Of a stretch of DNA of 31,292 nucleotides, positions 1 to 9,345 are shown in pieces (the stretch's first letter is position 1; each line of letters starts with the position of its first letter). Source of the DNA: Helicobacteraceae bacterium (GTDB taxonomy: Bacteria > Campylobacterota > Campylobacteria > Campylobacterales > SZUA-545); assembly GCA_031275395.1 (NCBI GenBank), contig JAISOU010000021.1, forward strand, positions 1 through 31,292, given 5' to 3'. Under the pieces are notes generated by a model. That model saw only the letters and a list, made by a program, of their open reading frames with translations. It did not search any database and was not told the origin of the DNA. The position numbers and the translations under genes were made by a program.

Positions 1-40
1 TCGTTATATTCCTCATACTATCGTCCCGTCCTCTCTAACG

Positions 41-3000
41 TTATAATCCCAAGCTTCGCAAAGAAGCCTCCCAGCTTCGCAAAGAAGCGATCCTGCGCTG
101 TTCGGCTTTTATTCTGTCCCGCTCGCGTATTTTAGCGTCAGCCTCTTCCCGCTTCCTTTGTTCCTCTTGCGCTTTTTCCTCGTCGTTTAGTTTCTTGATA
201 TGCTCCAGATCGCATACGTCCAGCGGGATCGCCTCGCATTTAGCTATGTTTATCTCTAAACAAGGTCTGAATATAGGATAAGCGGGATTGATATTGCCGT
301 CTTTATACCTGTCTTTGTTTATAGCTCCGCGGACGGCTATAATATGTAGCCATACCGCGTATTTAGCGACAAAGTTATTCGCTCCTTCCACAATCAAAGA
401 GAGCGAGTTAATCTCATTTTGCGTTTCCTCTATCAAAGTCTCTCTGTCTGGTAAAAGAGCGCCTATAATATCGATATTATCTTTAGTCTGACTCAAGTCC
501 AGATAGTTGCGTTCGTCTGCGGGTTTTTTATTGGTAACCAGAATAAGTCTTTTAGCTACGCCATATAACGAGAGCGATAGCGCCAGCGCTTGGGAGTATC
601 TTATAGAAAGCTCCGTAGTCTGTTGTTCTATAAAAACGCTTTGCGTTCCGTTGCAATTATCGATAATATCGATCGAGTAATCAAGCAAAGCCGATACAAG
701 GCGGGTCGTTTCGTATTGAAAGGCTCTGTCGTATAGCTCGCGCTTCTCGTCGTAGTATTTGGCTAGTTTTTCCGTAATTGCTTTATAGTTTTTTTCGTTT
801 AACGGTTCGTTGTCGTAGCTACCTCTTACGTTGTTAAAGTATTTGGCTTGATAGCCTTCCGAATTAGGATCCCGTCCAAAGATCGCCAGCATCATATTGC
901 CCGCGTTGTAGTTTTGGCTGTCGTATGTTTCGTATAATACGGAACCTCTTATCGCCTCTTTAACCGCTACGCTCTCCTCGTCCGTTACAAGGTCGGATAT
1001 AAAAGCGCCTATCTCGCTGACTAACAGGAGAACGGCGGCGGCGATCTTTACGTGAGGAATAGGGCAGAATAAGAGAACGGCTAAAGCGCCCTGCGCGATC
1101 GCAAAGCGTCGTTTAGCCATATTATAGCTTTCGCTATAGGCTTCGTTTTTATTTGACGGATCGAAAGCTCTAGCGAAGTAATTAAGAGGAAGTAACAGGG
1201 CTATTCCTTTTAGAATTGGGGACGGCATTTTTTTTCTAGCTAAAGCGGCTGTCATTAGCGCAAGAGCTCCGACGTCTGCTACCGCTCCGGTTACCTGATA
1301 GAACTTCCAATTTTTTTCAGAGACAACATTGGCAATGTTAATCACGGCGGCTATACCAGAGACTATTCTAACCCCCCTAATGGAGCGTTGGTAGTATTTG
1401 GAGGATTGGATTTGCTGTTGGTAGGCTTTGGATTTTACGTCTTTTGATGTTGTGGTTGTTTCGCCGAACCCGCCCCCGCTTGGCGCACCCCCTGCGTTTT
1501 GCGGTGTTCTGCCAACATTCGCTTGCGTTTCGCTTTTCGCATTACCCCCCGCGTTTTGCGGCGTTTCGGTTGGTTTGGTTGTATTGATCGGTTTAGTTGG
1601 ATCGGTTGGTTTGGCTGTTGTGGTTGGATTGCTCCCTTTCGCTTGCGTTTCGCTTGGCGCGCCTTCCCGCAACGCGTCATCCACATTAACCAGACTATCT
1701 ACTATAGCCTTTACGTTTCCCAATAATCCTCTATACGTTTCGTGATCGCATATAAAGTCGTTTACATTCTCGTTTCGTTTTTGCTCCGCTTCTTTGTCGC
1801 TTATATAGCCGTTACTCTCCTTCTCCCGCGCCGCAGTAAAGTATTTCAGCGCCTGATCTAAATACTCGTCCTCTCCGGTTTTGTAATCGTTCGTCTTTTT
1901 TTTGAAAGGTTGCAGAAACTTGTTCAGATTGTCCTGTATAGCTTCCTTTCTTAATCTCGCGTGAGCGATACGCTTAAAGAGAGCCTCGTTATAGAGCGCG
2001 TAGATTTCAAGGTTGATCGCTCTTAGCATAACGTTCGGAGCGTTTTGCGTAAGATAGCCGTATATATCTTTATGCAGAAAGCCTATAAAGTCTCTGACGT
2101 ATGAAAGATCGTGATTAAAAGGAGAGAGCAGATCGCCTTCCTCGTCCAGATCGCATACCGGAGCGATGATATTGTAAAGCGTTCCGATAGTAACCTTAAC
2201 GTAGCTAAAGAGTCTCTCCTCTCCCTGCTTCTTTACTATTTCAAATAGCGTTTTATAATAATTGAACTCGTTCAAAAACCTTACATTCCGAAGCGCCTCT
2301 TTTAGTTTATTCGCCTTTTCTATAGGAGAACCGCCGTATTCGTTATCATCGCCAAACGGCTTTTGCGGAGTAGAGCCAAACGGGAGCGAGTTAAGCTCGA
2401 GTCTGATCGATTTCGCTTTCTCTGGATTAAACGATACCAGCTTGCGCATTGCGTCCAAACTCTCGTATTGCCGAATAAACTCGCTCGTTTCTTTATAGGC
2501 GCTCTGATGCTTAAGCTCGCTTCTTACCGCGTTTAACGCCGCTTCGCTTACTCTAGGAAAAGGCTTGATCAGATATATCAGACTGTCGTACCGATCGCAG
2601 AGCTTCTGGAAGTCGGGATAACGTTTTCTTAGATTGGCGTGTTTATCGCTAAAGGCGAGAGAGAAGCAGAGCAGTTGTAAAACCAGATCGGGCGATTCCT
2701 GATTGCCCTTGTATTTAAGAGGGATATAGCTGTTTGGCGTTTTTGTTATCGGGCTATGGTAGGCGTAATACCCGCGAATATCGCTAACGGTAATACCGTT
2801 GGCTTTTGTAAGCTCCGCGCCTATCAGTCTGGCTTCCTCTATACGCTCGTTAGATACTTCAAGATCGATAAGCGGTTCCAGATCGCCTTTATCGCCTAGC
2901 ATAGATATAACTTCGCTAGAAAGCCCGTTCGGGCTTCGCGCAAGAATAAAATCTCTTATACCGTCGTATGCTTTCTTAAGATCCTTCATATTGCACTGAT

Positions 3001-4327
3001 GGGCTTTCTGCTCCTCTTTGTCCGTGTAGAAATGCCTGATTATAGAAGCTATGCTATAGGCGTAGGCGTTCTTTTCTCTAAGCTCGTCAAAGAAGGGTTT
3101 GCAGTAGGAGTGGCGCATAAGATATGAAAGCTCGTATTCATAACGCAGATCCTCTATATAGCCCGAATAGTCCAGAATACCGTGTAAAGAGTGAAAGGCG
3201 CTTTTATCTTTGAGCGCTTTTTTAAGTGAGTCCAGCGTTTGATAAAAGAATTTGTATTTGCCCTGAACGCTGCGATTGGAAGTAGCGCTGAAATAGAGAA
3301 AGTCGCTCTCTTTTTCCTCTTCGTAGATCTCCTTTACGTTGGAAGAAGAGTTGTTTGTCCTTTTTAATTCGTCCTCGAAACTCTGAAACGAAGTATCGGC
3401 GATAATACGCGGATGCCTGACGTAAAGATCGTTGCTCTCGGAATGTTCAACAGATATCGGTTTTATCTTTTTTATCGCGTCCGGTAAAGAACCGTCGGCG
3501 TTATGAACCGGAATTGGAGAGTAAAGCAGACGGTAGTCCTGATTTTCCTTACGGATTAGAGCGTTGTAATCGTATTTCTTTTTAGCTACGGGATCGTAGA
3601 AGCGGATTTGACTAAACTGCGCGTTATACATAGGTTTGCCTACGTCCGCGCTGTCGTTAAGAATTATATATTCGGTCGTTTTATTTGAGGAATCGGTAAC
3701 GTAGAGCCTTGCGTCTAAATACGGAAAAACTTTGTCGTATTGATTGGCTACGCCTTTAGAGTCCCTTATGGAGTAGTAGTTTGGGACTATTCTGAACTCT
3801 CGTTTGGCGCGAAGGGGCTTAAACGCGGTTTTACTGTTGCCCTTCTCCATCTCCAGTAATTTTCCTAAATAATATGGCTTGTCGTCTTTGGGCGAAAGCG
3901 CCTCAACGATTCTAACCGGCATCATAAAAAAGCCTTTGTCGGCGACTATCGTCTCGATATGTTCTATTTCTTTATCTACATTGACGCGCTTTACGAGTAT
4001 GCGCCACGTTTCTTGTCCCGGGTTTTTGAGCGTTAGCGGATAGCCTTTGTCCGTCATACAACCGTCTACGCGAAGTAAAAACGTGCCGCCCTTTCCCATA
4101 ACGTTGTCTTCCGTATCAGCGCCATTTACGCATACCACCGATGTGCAACGACCGCCTTGTTTTGGATCGAGCGAGCAACCTTTTATTTCAGCGCCCACAA
4201 GATCGGTAGTCAAAATAGGTCTTTTTTCGCCTATGCAATGCATAGTTTCGCTGGATACGAGCTCGACTTTGCCTCCGTGAGGGCAGGTAATCTCGCCCGC
4301 GTCGCAGATAACGTAGGTATTGGACAT
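41..4327 (-). CDS. Giant PAAR-like protein, probable type VI-like secreted effector
   Basis: 1428 residues. ATG is preceded by a purine-rich AAAGGG about 8 bases upstream. Residues 1-100 are Cys/Gly-rich (ITCPHGGKVEL, LTTDLVGAEIKGCS, CTSVV) and resemble PAAR-like spike-tip domains that cap VgrG and carry effectors. Residues about 110-880 are hydrophilic and mostly helical, with no fold I recognise. About 882-961 is a Pro/Thr/Gly/Asn low-complexity linker in which SETQA and TPQNAGG each occur twice. Hydrophobic segments follow at about 980-1000, 1009-1054 and 1072-1112, then a helical domain and a charged coiled-coil-like tail. The tail ends in a tandem repeat, SLRSWEASLRSLGL, encoded by a 21-bp DNA repeat at about 52-93. 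The architecture suggests a PAAR-carried, membrane-acting toxin; this is inference. No VgrG or obvious immunity gene is visible; an immunity gene might lie beyond base 1, just downstream. Confidence 0.6.
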   Translation of the reverse strand: MSNTYVICDAGEITCPHGGKVELVSSETMHCIGEKRPILTTDLVGAEIKGCSLDPKQGGRCTSVVCVNGADTEDNVMGKGGTFLLRVDGCMTDKGYPLTLKNPGQETWRILVKRVNVDKEIEHIETIVADKGFFMMPVRIVEALSPKDDKPYYLGKLLEMEKGNSKTAFKPLRAKREFRIVPNYYSIRDSKGVANQYDKVFPYLDARLYVTDSSNKTTEYIILNDSADVGKPMYNAQFSQIRFYDPVAKKKYDYNALIRKENQDYRLLYSPIPVHNADGSLPDAIKKIKPISVEHSESNDLYVRHPRIIADTSFQSFEDELKRTNNSSSNVKEIYEEEKESDFLYFSATSNRSVQGKYKFFYQTLDSLKKALKDKSAFHSLHGILDYSGYIEDLRYEYELSYLMRHSYCKPFFDELREKNAYAYSIASIIRHFYTDKEEQKAHQCNMKDLKKAYDGIRDFILARSPNGLSSEVISMLGDKGDLEPLIDLEVSNERIEEARLIGAELTKANGITVSDIRGYYAYHSPITKTPNSYIPLKYKGNQESPDLVLQLLCFSLAFSDKHANLRKRYPDFQKLCDRYDSLIYLIKPFPRVSEAALNAVRSELKHQSAYKETSEFIRQYESLDAMRKLVSFNPEKAKSIRLELNSLPFGSTPQKPFGDDNEYGGSPIEKANKLKEALRNVRFLNEFNYYKTLFEIVKKQGEERLFSYVKVTIGTLYNIIAPVCDLDEEGDLLSPFNHDLSYVRDFIGFLHKDIYGYLTQNAPNVMLRAINLEIYALYNEALFKRIAHARLRKEAIQDNLNKFLQPFKKKTNDYKTGEDEYLDQALKYFTAAREKESNGYISDKEAEQKRNENVNDFICDHETYRGLLGNVKAIVDSLVNVDDALREGAPSETQAKGSNPTTTAKPTDPTKPINTTKPTETPQNAGGNAKSETQANVGRTPQNAGGAPSGGGFGETTTTSKDVKSKAYQQQIQSSKYYQRSIRGVRIVSGIAAVINIANVVSEKNWKFYQVTGAVADVGALALMTAALARKKMPSPILKGIALLLPLNYFARAFDPSNKNEAYSESYNMAKRRFAIAQGALAVLLFCPIPHVKIAAAVLLLVSEIGAFISDLVTDEESVAVKEAIRGSVLYETYDSQNYNAGNMMLAIFGRDPNSEGYQAKYFNNVRGSYDNEPLNEKNYKAITEKLAKYYDEKRELYDRAFQYETTRLVSALLDYSIDIIDNCNGTQSVFIEQQTTELSIRYSQALALSLSLYGVAKRLILVTNKKPADERNYLDLSQTKDNIDIIGALLPDRETLIEETQNEINSLSLIVEGANNFVAKYAVWLHIIAVRGAINKDRYKDGNINPAYPIFRPCLEINIAKCEAIPLDVCDLEHIKKLNDEEKAQEEQRKREEADAKIRERDRIKAEQRRIASLRSWEASLRSLGL

Positions 4328-4395
4328 CGCTTTTTCCCTTTCTTTGAGAGAGTTGAAAACTGTGAAAAAAGTTATATGATTGTAACCAAGCTTAA

Positions 4396-4401
4396 ATTAT
4401 A
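4396..4401 (-). promoter_or_regulatory. Possible -10 box for the PAAR-like gene
   Basis: Reads TATAAT on the minus strand, about 70 bases before the ATG, in an AT-rich stretch. There is no convincing -35 box, which is usual for vegetative promoters of Campylobacterota. The rest of the 4328-4666 gap holds a GACGG/CCGTC hairpin at about 4479-4498 and nothing else I can call. Confidence 0.3.
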
Positions 4402-4666
4402 AAACGCAAATTATTTGTCGGACGTTTATATATAGCGTCGGGAGGAAGGAAGACGAAAGCGCGGAGGTTTGAAAGAACGACGGACGGGCGTTGCCGTCAT
4501 TTGGATTGGTTAGCGTCGGGAGCTTGTTTGGCTTTATCGCTACCGCTTTCGCCGCCTTGCGATATTCAAAAGCGCGACCCATATTTATGCTATCCTTCGT
4601 AAAACTTGATAAAATGAGCGCGATTATAGCGCTTGGTTACAATCCAGTAATTTCCAAAGGTAAAAA

Positions 4667-5905
4667 ATGAACGTTCTTTTAGCCGATACGATCCTAACGA
4701 TGAATCCTGCGCGGGAGGTAGTGCGAGGCGGCGCGATTGTCTTTGATGAAAACGTGATCGAGGTTACGGACGATTTGGAGGCGATCGAAAAGCGCAAAAA
4801 AACGGCGCGGGTAATCGATTGCGGCAGAGGCTCTATCGCTATGCCCGGTCTTATCAACGCGCATACGCATCTGGAGTTTTCCGGCGTTTCGACGGAGTTA
4901 AATTACGGCAGTTTTATCGCGTGGTTAAGCTCCGTGATCGAAAAACGCGAAACGCTCGTAAAGGGGCTAAGCAAAGAGCTAATCGACGGCGTTTTAGACG
5001 AAATGTTGCGCGGCGGGACGACGACGATCGGCGCGGTTAGCAGTTACGGTTTTGATCTGGAGAGCTTAGCGGACGCAAAACAAAAAACGATCTGTTTTAA
5101 CGAGTTGATCGGCTCAAACCCCGCCGCGAGCGAACAGATATTTTCGGCGTTTTTGAATCGCGTGGCAAAAAGCGACGAATATCGTTCCGATCGTTTCGTT
5201 TCGGCGATCGCGATCCATTCGCCCTATTCGGTCAGCCCCGCGTTGGTAAAAAAGGCGATCGCTCTTTCGCAAAGTCGCAAAACGCCGCTTAGCGTCCATT
5301 TTTTGGAGAGCAAAAGCGAGCGCAAATGGCTTGAAAGCTCCTCCGGCGAGTTTAAGCCGTTTTTTGAAAAGGTTTTTAAGCTAGATTCGTCTTTTTGCAA
5401 CGCGCAAGAGTTTTTGTCGTTTTTCGGCGGCGACGGCAAGATACTTTTTACGCATTGCGTCGCCGCGAACGACGAAGAGCTTGATATGATCGGTAAAATT
5501 GGCGGCGCGATCGTGCATTGTCCCGTTTCAAATCGTCTTTTGGGTTGCGGGCTTCTTTCGCTGGAGAAGCTCAAAAACCGCGAGATTTCGTATCTTGTCG
5601 CTACGGACGGTTTAAGCTCGAACTACTCGCTTGATCTTTTCGGCGAATTAAGATCGGCGCTGTTTATGCACGAAGGTCTTGATCTGCCGCTTCTTGCGCG
5701 CGATCTTTTGCGAAGCGTAACCGATTCGGCTGCTAAAGCGATGGGGCTGAATACGGGACGGCTTGCGAGCGGTTACGCGGCGGATATTATTTGCTTTAGG
5801 TTGTCCGGCGAGGTTAGCGACGATTCGCTTTTGCCTCTACAGGCTATTTTACGCGCTCCAAGCGCGATGGACTACATATTTATCAACGGGGAGAGCGCGT
5901 TATGA
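4667..5905 (+). CDS. mqnX: Amidohydrolase, probable 6-aminodeoxyfutalosine deaminase
   Basis: 412 residues, a full-length amidohydrolase-superfamily deaminase. The metal and catalytic set is visible: HTH at 66-68 (NAHTHLEFSG), HFLES with H211 and E214, H263 (FTHCVAAND) and D314 (VATDG). This fits the SsnA/chlorohydrolase-like branch that includes the Campylobacterota enzymes converting aminodeoxyfutalosine to futalosine in menaquinone synthesis. The role is supported by the neighbour: the stop overlaps the ATG of an sppA-like gene, the arrangement I recall in Campylobacter. AAAGG lies just upstream of the ATG. A different purine or guanine deaminase specificity cannot be excluded from sequence alone. 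Confidence 0.72.
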   Translation: MNVLLADTILTMNPAREVVRGGAIVFDENVIEVTDDLEAIEKRKKTARVIDCGRGSIAMPGLINAHTHLEFSGVSTELNYGSFIAWLSSVIEKRETLVKGLSKELIDGVLDEMLRGGTTTIGAVSSYGFDLESLADAKQKTICFNELIGSNPAASEQIFSAFLNRVAKSDEYRSDRFVSAIAIHSPYSVSPALVKKAIALSQSRKTPLSVHFLESKSERKWLESSSGEFKPFFEKVFKLDSSFCNAQEFLSFFGGDGKILFTHCVAANDEELDMIGKIGGAIVHCPVSNRLLGCGLLSLEKLKNREISYLVATDGLSSNYSLDLFGELRSALFMHEGLDLPLLARDLLRSVTDSAAKAMGLNTGRLASGYAADIICFRLSGEVSDDSLLPLQAILRAPSAMDYIFINGESAL

Positions 5906-6768
5906 GTTTTCTAAAGAAGCTGTTTTATCCGATCGTTTTCATTCAAAATAATTTCAAGGCGGTGGTTCTCGTTTTGATCTTGTTTTTCGTATTTGCCGTC
6001 GTTTCGTCGCAAAACGTTCAGCCGCCAAATCTTTATCGGATCGACCTTTATGGCGAGATTTTCAGCGCCGATCGGTTTTTGGAGCAGGTAGAAGCGGCAA
6101 AGGCGGATCATATCAGAGGCGTTTTACTTGTCGTCGATTCGCCCGGAGGCGGCGTTGCGCCTAGCGTGGAGATGATGATGGCGATTCGCGATCTTAGCCG
6201 TAAGAAACCCGTGATCGCTTACGCTTCGGGCGTGATGGCAAGCGGAAGCTACTACGCTTCCGCGTGGGCGGACGAGATTGTGGCAAATCCGGGCGGGCTA
6301 ATCGGATCGATCGGCGTGGTGATGCAGGGCGTTAATTTTGAAAAGCTCTTAGACGCGCTCGGCGTAAAGATTCAGGTAATTAAAGCGGGCGAATACAAAG
6401 AGGCGGGCGCGTTTTATCGCGATCCCACGCCCGCGGAAAAAGCGCAACTCGAAAGCGTGATTAAAGACGTATATTCGACCTTCGTAGCCGACGTGGCGGA
6501 AGCCAGAGGGCTTGATATTGAAAAGGCGAGCGCCTTTGCGAACGGGCGTATTTTCACGCCTAAACAGGCGCTTGCCGTAGGGCTGATCGACCATCTTGGC
6601 GGCGTCGATCTGGCAAAAGAGAGATTGATCCAAAAAGCGCAAGTAGAAAAGCCGATTTGGAACGAAAAAACCGATATTGAAAAGCTGATAGAAGCGGCGC
6701 TAGGCGAAGCGAAAAACGCCTTATCCGCTTTACTAACAAGAGAGCTTAAAGCAAAACTAGAGTTTTAG
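5902..6768 (+). CDS. sppA: Signal peptide peptidase SppA, short single-domain form (S49)
   Basis: 288 residues, a membrane-anchored serine protease that degrades leftover signal peptides. One transmembrane helix lies at about 18-36, with the protease domain outside the cytoplasm. The Ser-Lys dyad of short SppA enzymes is present: S114 in MASGSYY and K166 in AGEYKEAG. Their 52-residue spacing is the same as in Bacillus SppA. The VVDSPGGG motif (78-84) and GGLIGSIGVV (131-140) are intact. The ATG overlaps the stop of the upstream amidohydrolase by 4 bases (ATGA), so the two are probably translationally coupled. Confidence 0.9.
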   Translation: MSFLKKLFYPIVFIQNNFKAVVLVLILFFVFAVVSSQNVQPPNLYRIDLYGEIFSADRFLEQVEAAKADHIRGVLLVVDSPGGGVAPSVEMMMAIRDLSRKKPVIAYASGVMASGSYYASAWADEIVANPGGLIGSIGVVMQGVNFEKLLDALGVKIQVIKAGEYKEAGAFYRDPTPAEKAQLESVIKDVYSTFVADVAEARGLDIEKASAFANGRIFTPKQALAVGLIDHLGGVDLAKERLIQKAQVEKPIWNEKTDIEKLIEAALGEAKNALSALLTRELKAKLEF

Positions 6769-6828
6769 CGATCGGCGCAATCTGGTCTTTTAGCGATCGA
6801 CGTAATTTAGCTTTTTAGCGATTGCGCC
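6763..6828 (+). repeat. Three 25-nt-period repeats and inverted repeat at the sppA 3' end
   Basis: The word TTTTAGCGAT begins at 6763, 6788 and 6813, an exact 25-base period; the first copy contains the sppA stop codon. The outer copies also provide an inverted repeat, GGCGCAATC (6774-6782) and GATTGCGCC (6820-6828). It could fold as a terminator-like hairpin with a long loop, but no T-tract follows. Confidence 0.5.
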
Positions 6829-6942
6829 TTAAAACATTCTAAAACCCGCCTCCCGCCTCTTTCTCGTTATTCAGGCGACTTTCGGCGCGTTACCTTTCGC
6901 GCCTCGCCGCTTTCGCAAGGCGTGGAGAAAAGCGGTAATCCA

Positions 6943-7215
6943 AATTAAAATCCAACGTATTTGTAAAACCTACGCATTATCGGCAAAACCGCCGCACTCG
7001 GTCATTCCCGCGCAGGCGGGAATCCAAAATACGCGAAGCGCCCGCTCCAAAGCGGAGCGGAGGAGCGCAAGGCGCGAAGGAAGCGTGCGTATTCAAATTG
7101 AAGGCGATCGCAATGCGTTGGTTTTTGGTTTGGATTCCCGCTTTCGCGGGAATGACAGCGTTTGTAGGATTTACTGAAAATGCGCAAGATTTCTGAATGT
7201 GTCGGGTTTTTGGTT
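6943..7215. repeat. Intergenic element with inverted 28-bp hairpin ends
   Basis: This occupies most of the 630-base gap between sppA and the next gene. Two copies of a 28-bp palindromic unit face each other at 7001-7028 and 7129-7156. Each has arms ATTCCCGC/GCGGGAAT flanked by GTC and CCAAA; they differ only in the hairpin loop. Outside them, related tails extend to about 6943 on the left and 7215 on the right. The segment between (7029-7128) is GC-rich with a CGCTCC/GGAGCG hairpin. Related single units occur at 24901 and 31106, so this is a dispersed family of REP or MITE type. No coding sequence is seen in 6829-7400. Confidence 0.65.
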
Positions 7216-7400
7216 TGGATTTCTACATTCCTAGACGAGGGGGAGGGGAGGGGGAATAATAAATAAGCCAGAACGGCGATTATAAACTTTGGCGTTTTGG
7301 GCGGTTTTAACGCTACGGCTTAAAATTTAGTCCTACTTATTTGCGCGAATAACACAAAAAACGCTATGATATACATTATTTTTCACTTTGGGAACGCGAA

Positions 7401-8417
7401 ATGCAACTAAAACGATACTCTATTTTCTCGGCGATCTTGCTCGTAGCGCTTGGGGTTTTTGTCTATATTCATACGGACGGAGCCGATCAGGCGATTAAGA
7501 TCGGCGACGATACGGTTACGCTTCCGCTTGCGGTTTGGGCTATGTTTCCCGCGCTTGTTCTGTTTTTAACGTCGTTTTCGCATATCGCCTTTTACTCCGC
7601 AGCCGCCTATTTTGGGCGCTCCTCGTTAGAAAAAGACCTCAAAACGCTTAAAAGGCTGATTATCAACGCGCTTTTGGGTCAAACCAGCGTGCTGACGCTC
7701 AAACACCCGCAACTAGCGGCGATCGGGCGCATTTTGTCCGACGCGCAGCTTAAGCCGCTCGCGCACGGCGAAAAGTGCGGCGATAGCGAATTGGACGCGA
7801 TTTTGGACGTAATCGCCAGCGTATCAAAAGGCGAAACGGCGGATTTCGGGTCGATAAAACTTGCAAAAGATAGTCCAATCTGGATTGCTGTGCAACTGAA
7901 CAAGATGAAGAGCAATCCAAAAATTAGCGAAGAACTTTTATCGGCAAGCGTCGAGGGAAGCGAAGTTTATTTCAAAGCGCTTGAAGTCTATGCGACATAC
8001 GGCGATAAAAAGCGCTTTTTGCGATCGGAGGCGAAAATTAACGTTAAATCGGTTTTGAACCTTCTTTCGCGCCACAAAGCGCCGATTCAAAGTTTGGATT
8101 TTGAGGAAAACGAAATTGTCGATCTGATCGGTAAAGCGAATTTTAACGCCAAAGACTTTATCGATCTTGCTCGCATTATGAAAGAGCAACTCGCGCCCGA
8201 TTCGCTCTTGGCGCTTTTCGCGCAACTTAAAAACTCTTTTGAAGCGGCGCAAAGCGCTTGGTTGTATATCAATGTCGAACTTGAAAGGCAGGACGAAACG
8301 CGAGAGATTTTAGACTCTAGCGCCAACGACGAATATCTAACTTTCAAATCTTATTTCGCGCTAAAAGAGGCGGGGTTATCTCCCAATCTCGACTCCTTGA
8401 TTGATCGCGCCCTTTGA
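7401..8417 (+). CDS. Conserved-looking membrane protein of unknown function
   Basis: 338 residues. A transmembrane helix at about 7-24 and a second hydrophobic stretch at about 43-70 anchor a long, mostly helical soluble part rich in Ala, Leu and Lys. The soluble part has the look of repeated helical hairpins, but I recognise no domain. GGGAACGCGAAATG gives a weak ribosome site, and an AT-rich TATGATAT at about 7364 could be the -10 box. The 3' end overlaps the start of the dihydrouridine synthase by 17 bases, so the two are likely co-transcribed. I can assign no function. Confidence 0.7.
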   Translation: MQLKRYSIFSAILLVALGVFVYIHTDGADQAIKIGDDTVTLPLAVWAMFPALVLFLTSFSHIAFYSAAAYFGRSSLEKDLKTLKRLIINALLGQTSVLTLKHPQLAAIGRILSDAQLKPLAHGEKCGDSELDAILDVIASVSKGETADFGSIKLAKDSPIWIAVQLNKMKSNPKISEELLSASVEGSEVYFKALEVYATYGDKKRFLRSEAKINVKSVLNLLSRHKAPIQSLDFEENEIVDLIGKANFNAKDFIDLARIMKEQLAPDSLLALFAQLKNSFEAAQSAWLYINVELERQDETREILDSSANDEYLTFKSYFALKEAGLSPNLDSLIDRAL

Positions 8418-9333
8418 TCTATCCGCTCGGCGCTTTTGTTTAGCGCCGATCGCCGGTTGGAGCGATATGCCCTTTAGAGCGATCGCTAAAAGGTTTGGCG
8501 CGGATTTAACGATCAGCGAAATGATTAGCGCGAACGCGCTTGTTTGCAACCGAAAAAAAACGAAAAAACTATATGAAAAAAGCGCGATCGAAACCCCATA
8601 TTCCGTTCAGCTTGCAGGATCGGACGCGGCTACTATTAGCGAAGCGGTAAAGATTCTGAACGACGAGGATATAGATATTATCGATCTAAACGCGGGCTGT
8701 CCCGCGCCCAAAATAGCGCGAGGCGGCGGCGGAAGCGCTTTACTTAAAGATCCGCGTTTGCTTGGCGCGATTGTGGCGGCGATCAAAAAAGTAAGCGAAA
8801 AATCGACGACCAGCGTTAAAATCCGTTTAGGTTTCGATCGAAACAACGGCGTAGAACTTGCAAAGGTTTGCGAAGATAACGGCGCGGATTTTATAACCAT
8901 TCACGGGAGAACGAAAACGGGCGGATTTACGTCGCCCGTAGATTATGAAGCGATCGGAGAAATTAAATCCAAATTAAAAATACCCGTAATCGCAAACGGC
9001 GATATAGATTCTTACGAAAAAACGCGATCGGTTTTTAACGCTACAAACGCCGACGGAGTTATGATCGCAAGAGCCGCGTTAGGCACTCCTTGGATATTTG
9101 CGGAGTTAAAAGATCAAAGCGTAATCGATCGAGCGTCAAAACGCGCCGCGATCATAGAACATTTTGATAGCGCGATCGCGTTTTACGGCGCTTACGGCGC
9201 GATTATTTTTCGCAAGCATCTGCATAGGTACAGCAGATCTTACGAGGGCGCGGCGGCGTTTAGAGTTTTGATCAATAAAACGAGCGATATAACGCAAATG
9301 CGCGATATGATAGAAAAGTTTTTTGAAAGATAA
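8401..9333 (+). CDS. dus: tRNA-dihydrouridine synthase, Dus/DusB family
   Basis: 310 residues, about the usual length. It is an FMN-dependent TIM-barrel enzyme that reduces uridine to dihydrouridine in tRNA. The active-site cysteine is C100 in LNAGCPAPKI, followed by the GGGGSALL loop. FMN-contact motifs VKIRLGF, TIHGRTK, VIANGDI and MIARAALGTPWIF appear in order. The start is TTG at 8401, inside the end of the previous gene, because PFDLSARRFCLAPIAGWSDMPF reads as a genuine N-terminus and no upstream ATG is in frame. The next gene follows after 12 bases. Confidence 0.9.
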   Translation: MIAPFDLSARRFCLAPIAGWSDMPFRAIAKRFGADLTISEMISANALVCNRKKTKKLYEKSAIETPYSVQLAGSDAATISEAVKILNDEDIDIIDLNAGCPAPKIARGGGGSALLKDPRLLGAIVAAIKKVSEKSTTSVKIRLGFDRNNGVELAKVCEDNGADFITIHGRTKTGGFTSPVDYEAIGEIKSKLKIPVIANGDIDSYEKTRSVFNATNADGVMIARAALGTPWIFAELKDQSVIDRASKRAAIIEHFDSAIAFYGAYGAIIFRKHLHRYSRSYEGAAAFRVLINKTSDITQMRDMIEKFFER

Positions 9334-9345
9334 GGAGCATTGGCG

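Noticed and set aside
1428-1745. Open frames on both strands over the Pro/Thr-rich linker of the PAAR-like gene
   Set aside because: Low-complexity codons give open frames in several phases. None has a ribosome site or plausible composition.
6943-7215. CRISPR array from the repeated hairpin units
   Set aside because: There are only two units, in inverted orientation, with no regular spacers and no cas genes.
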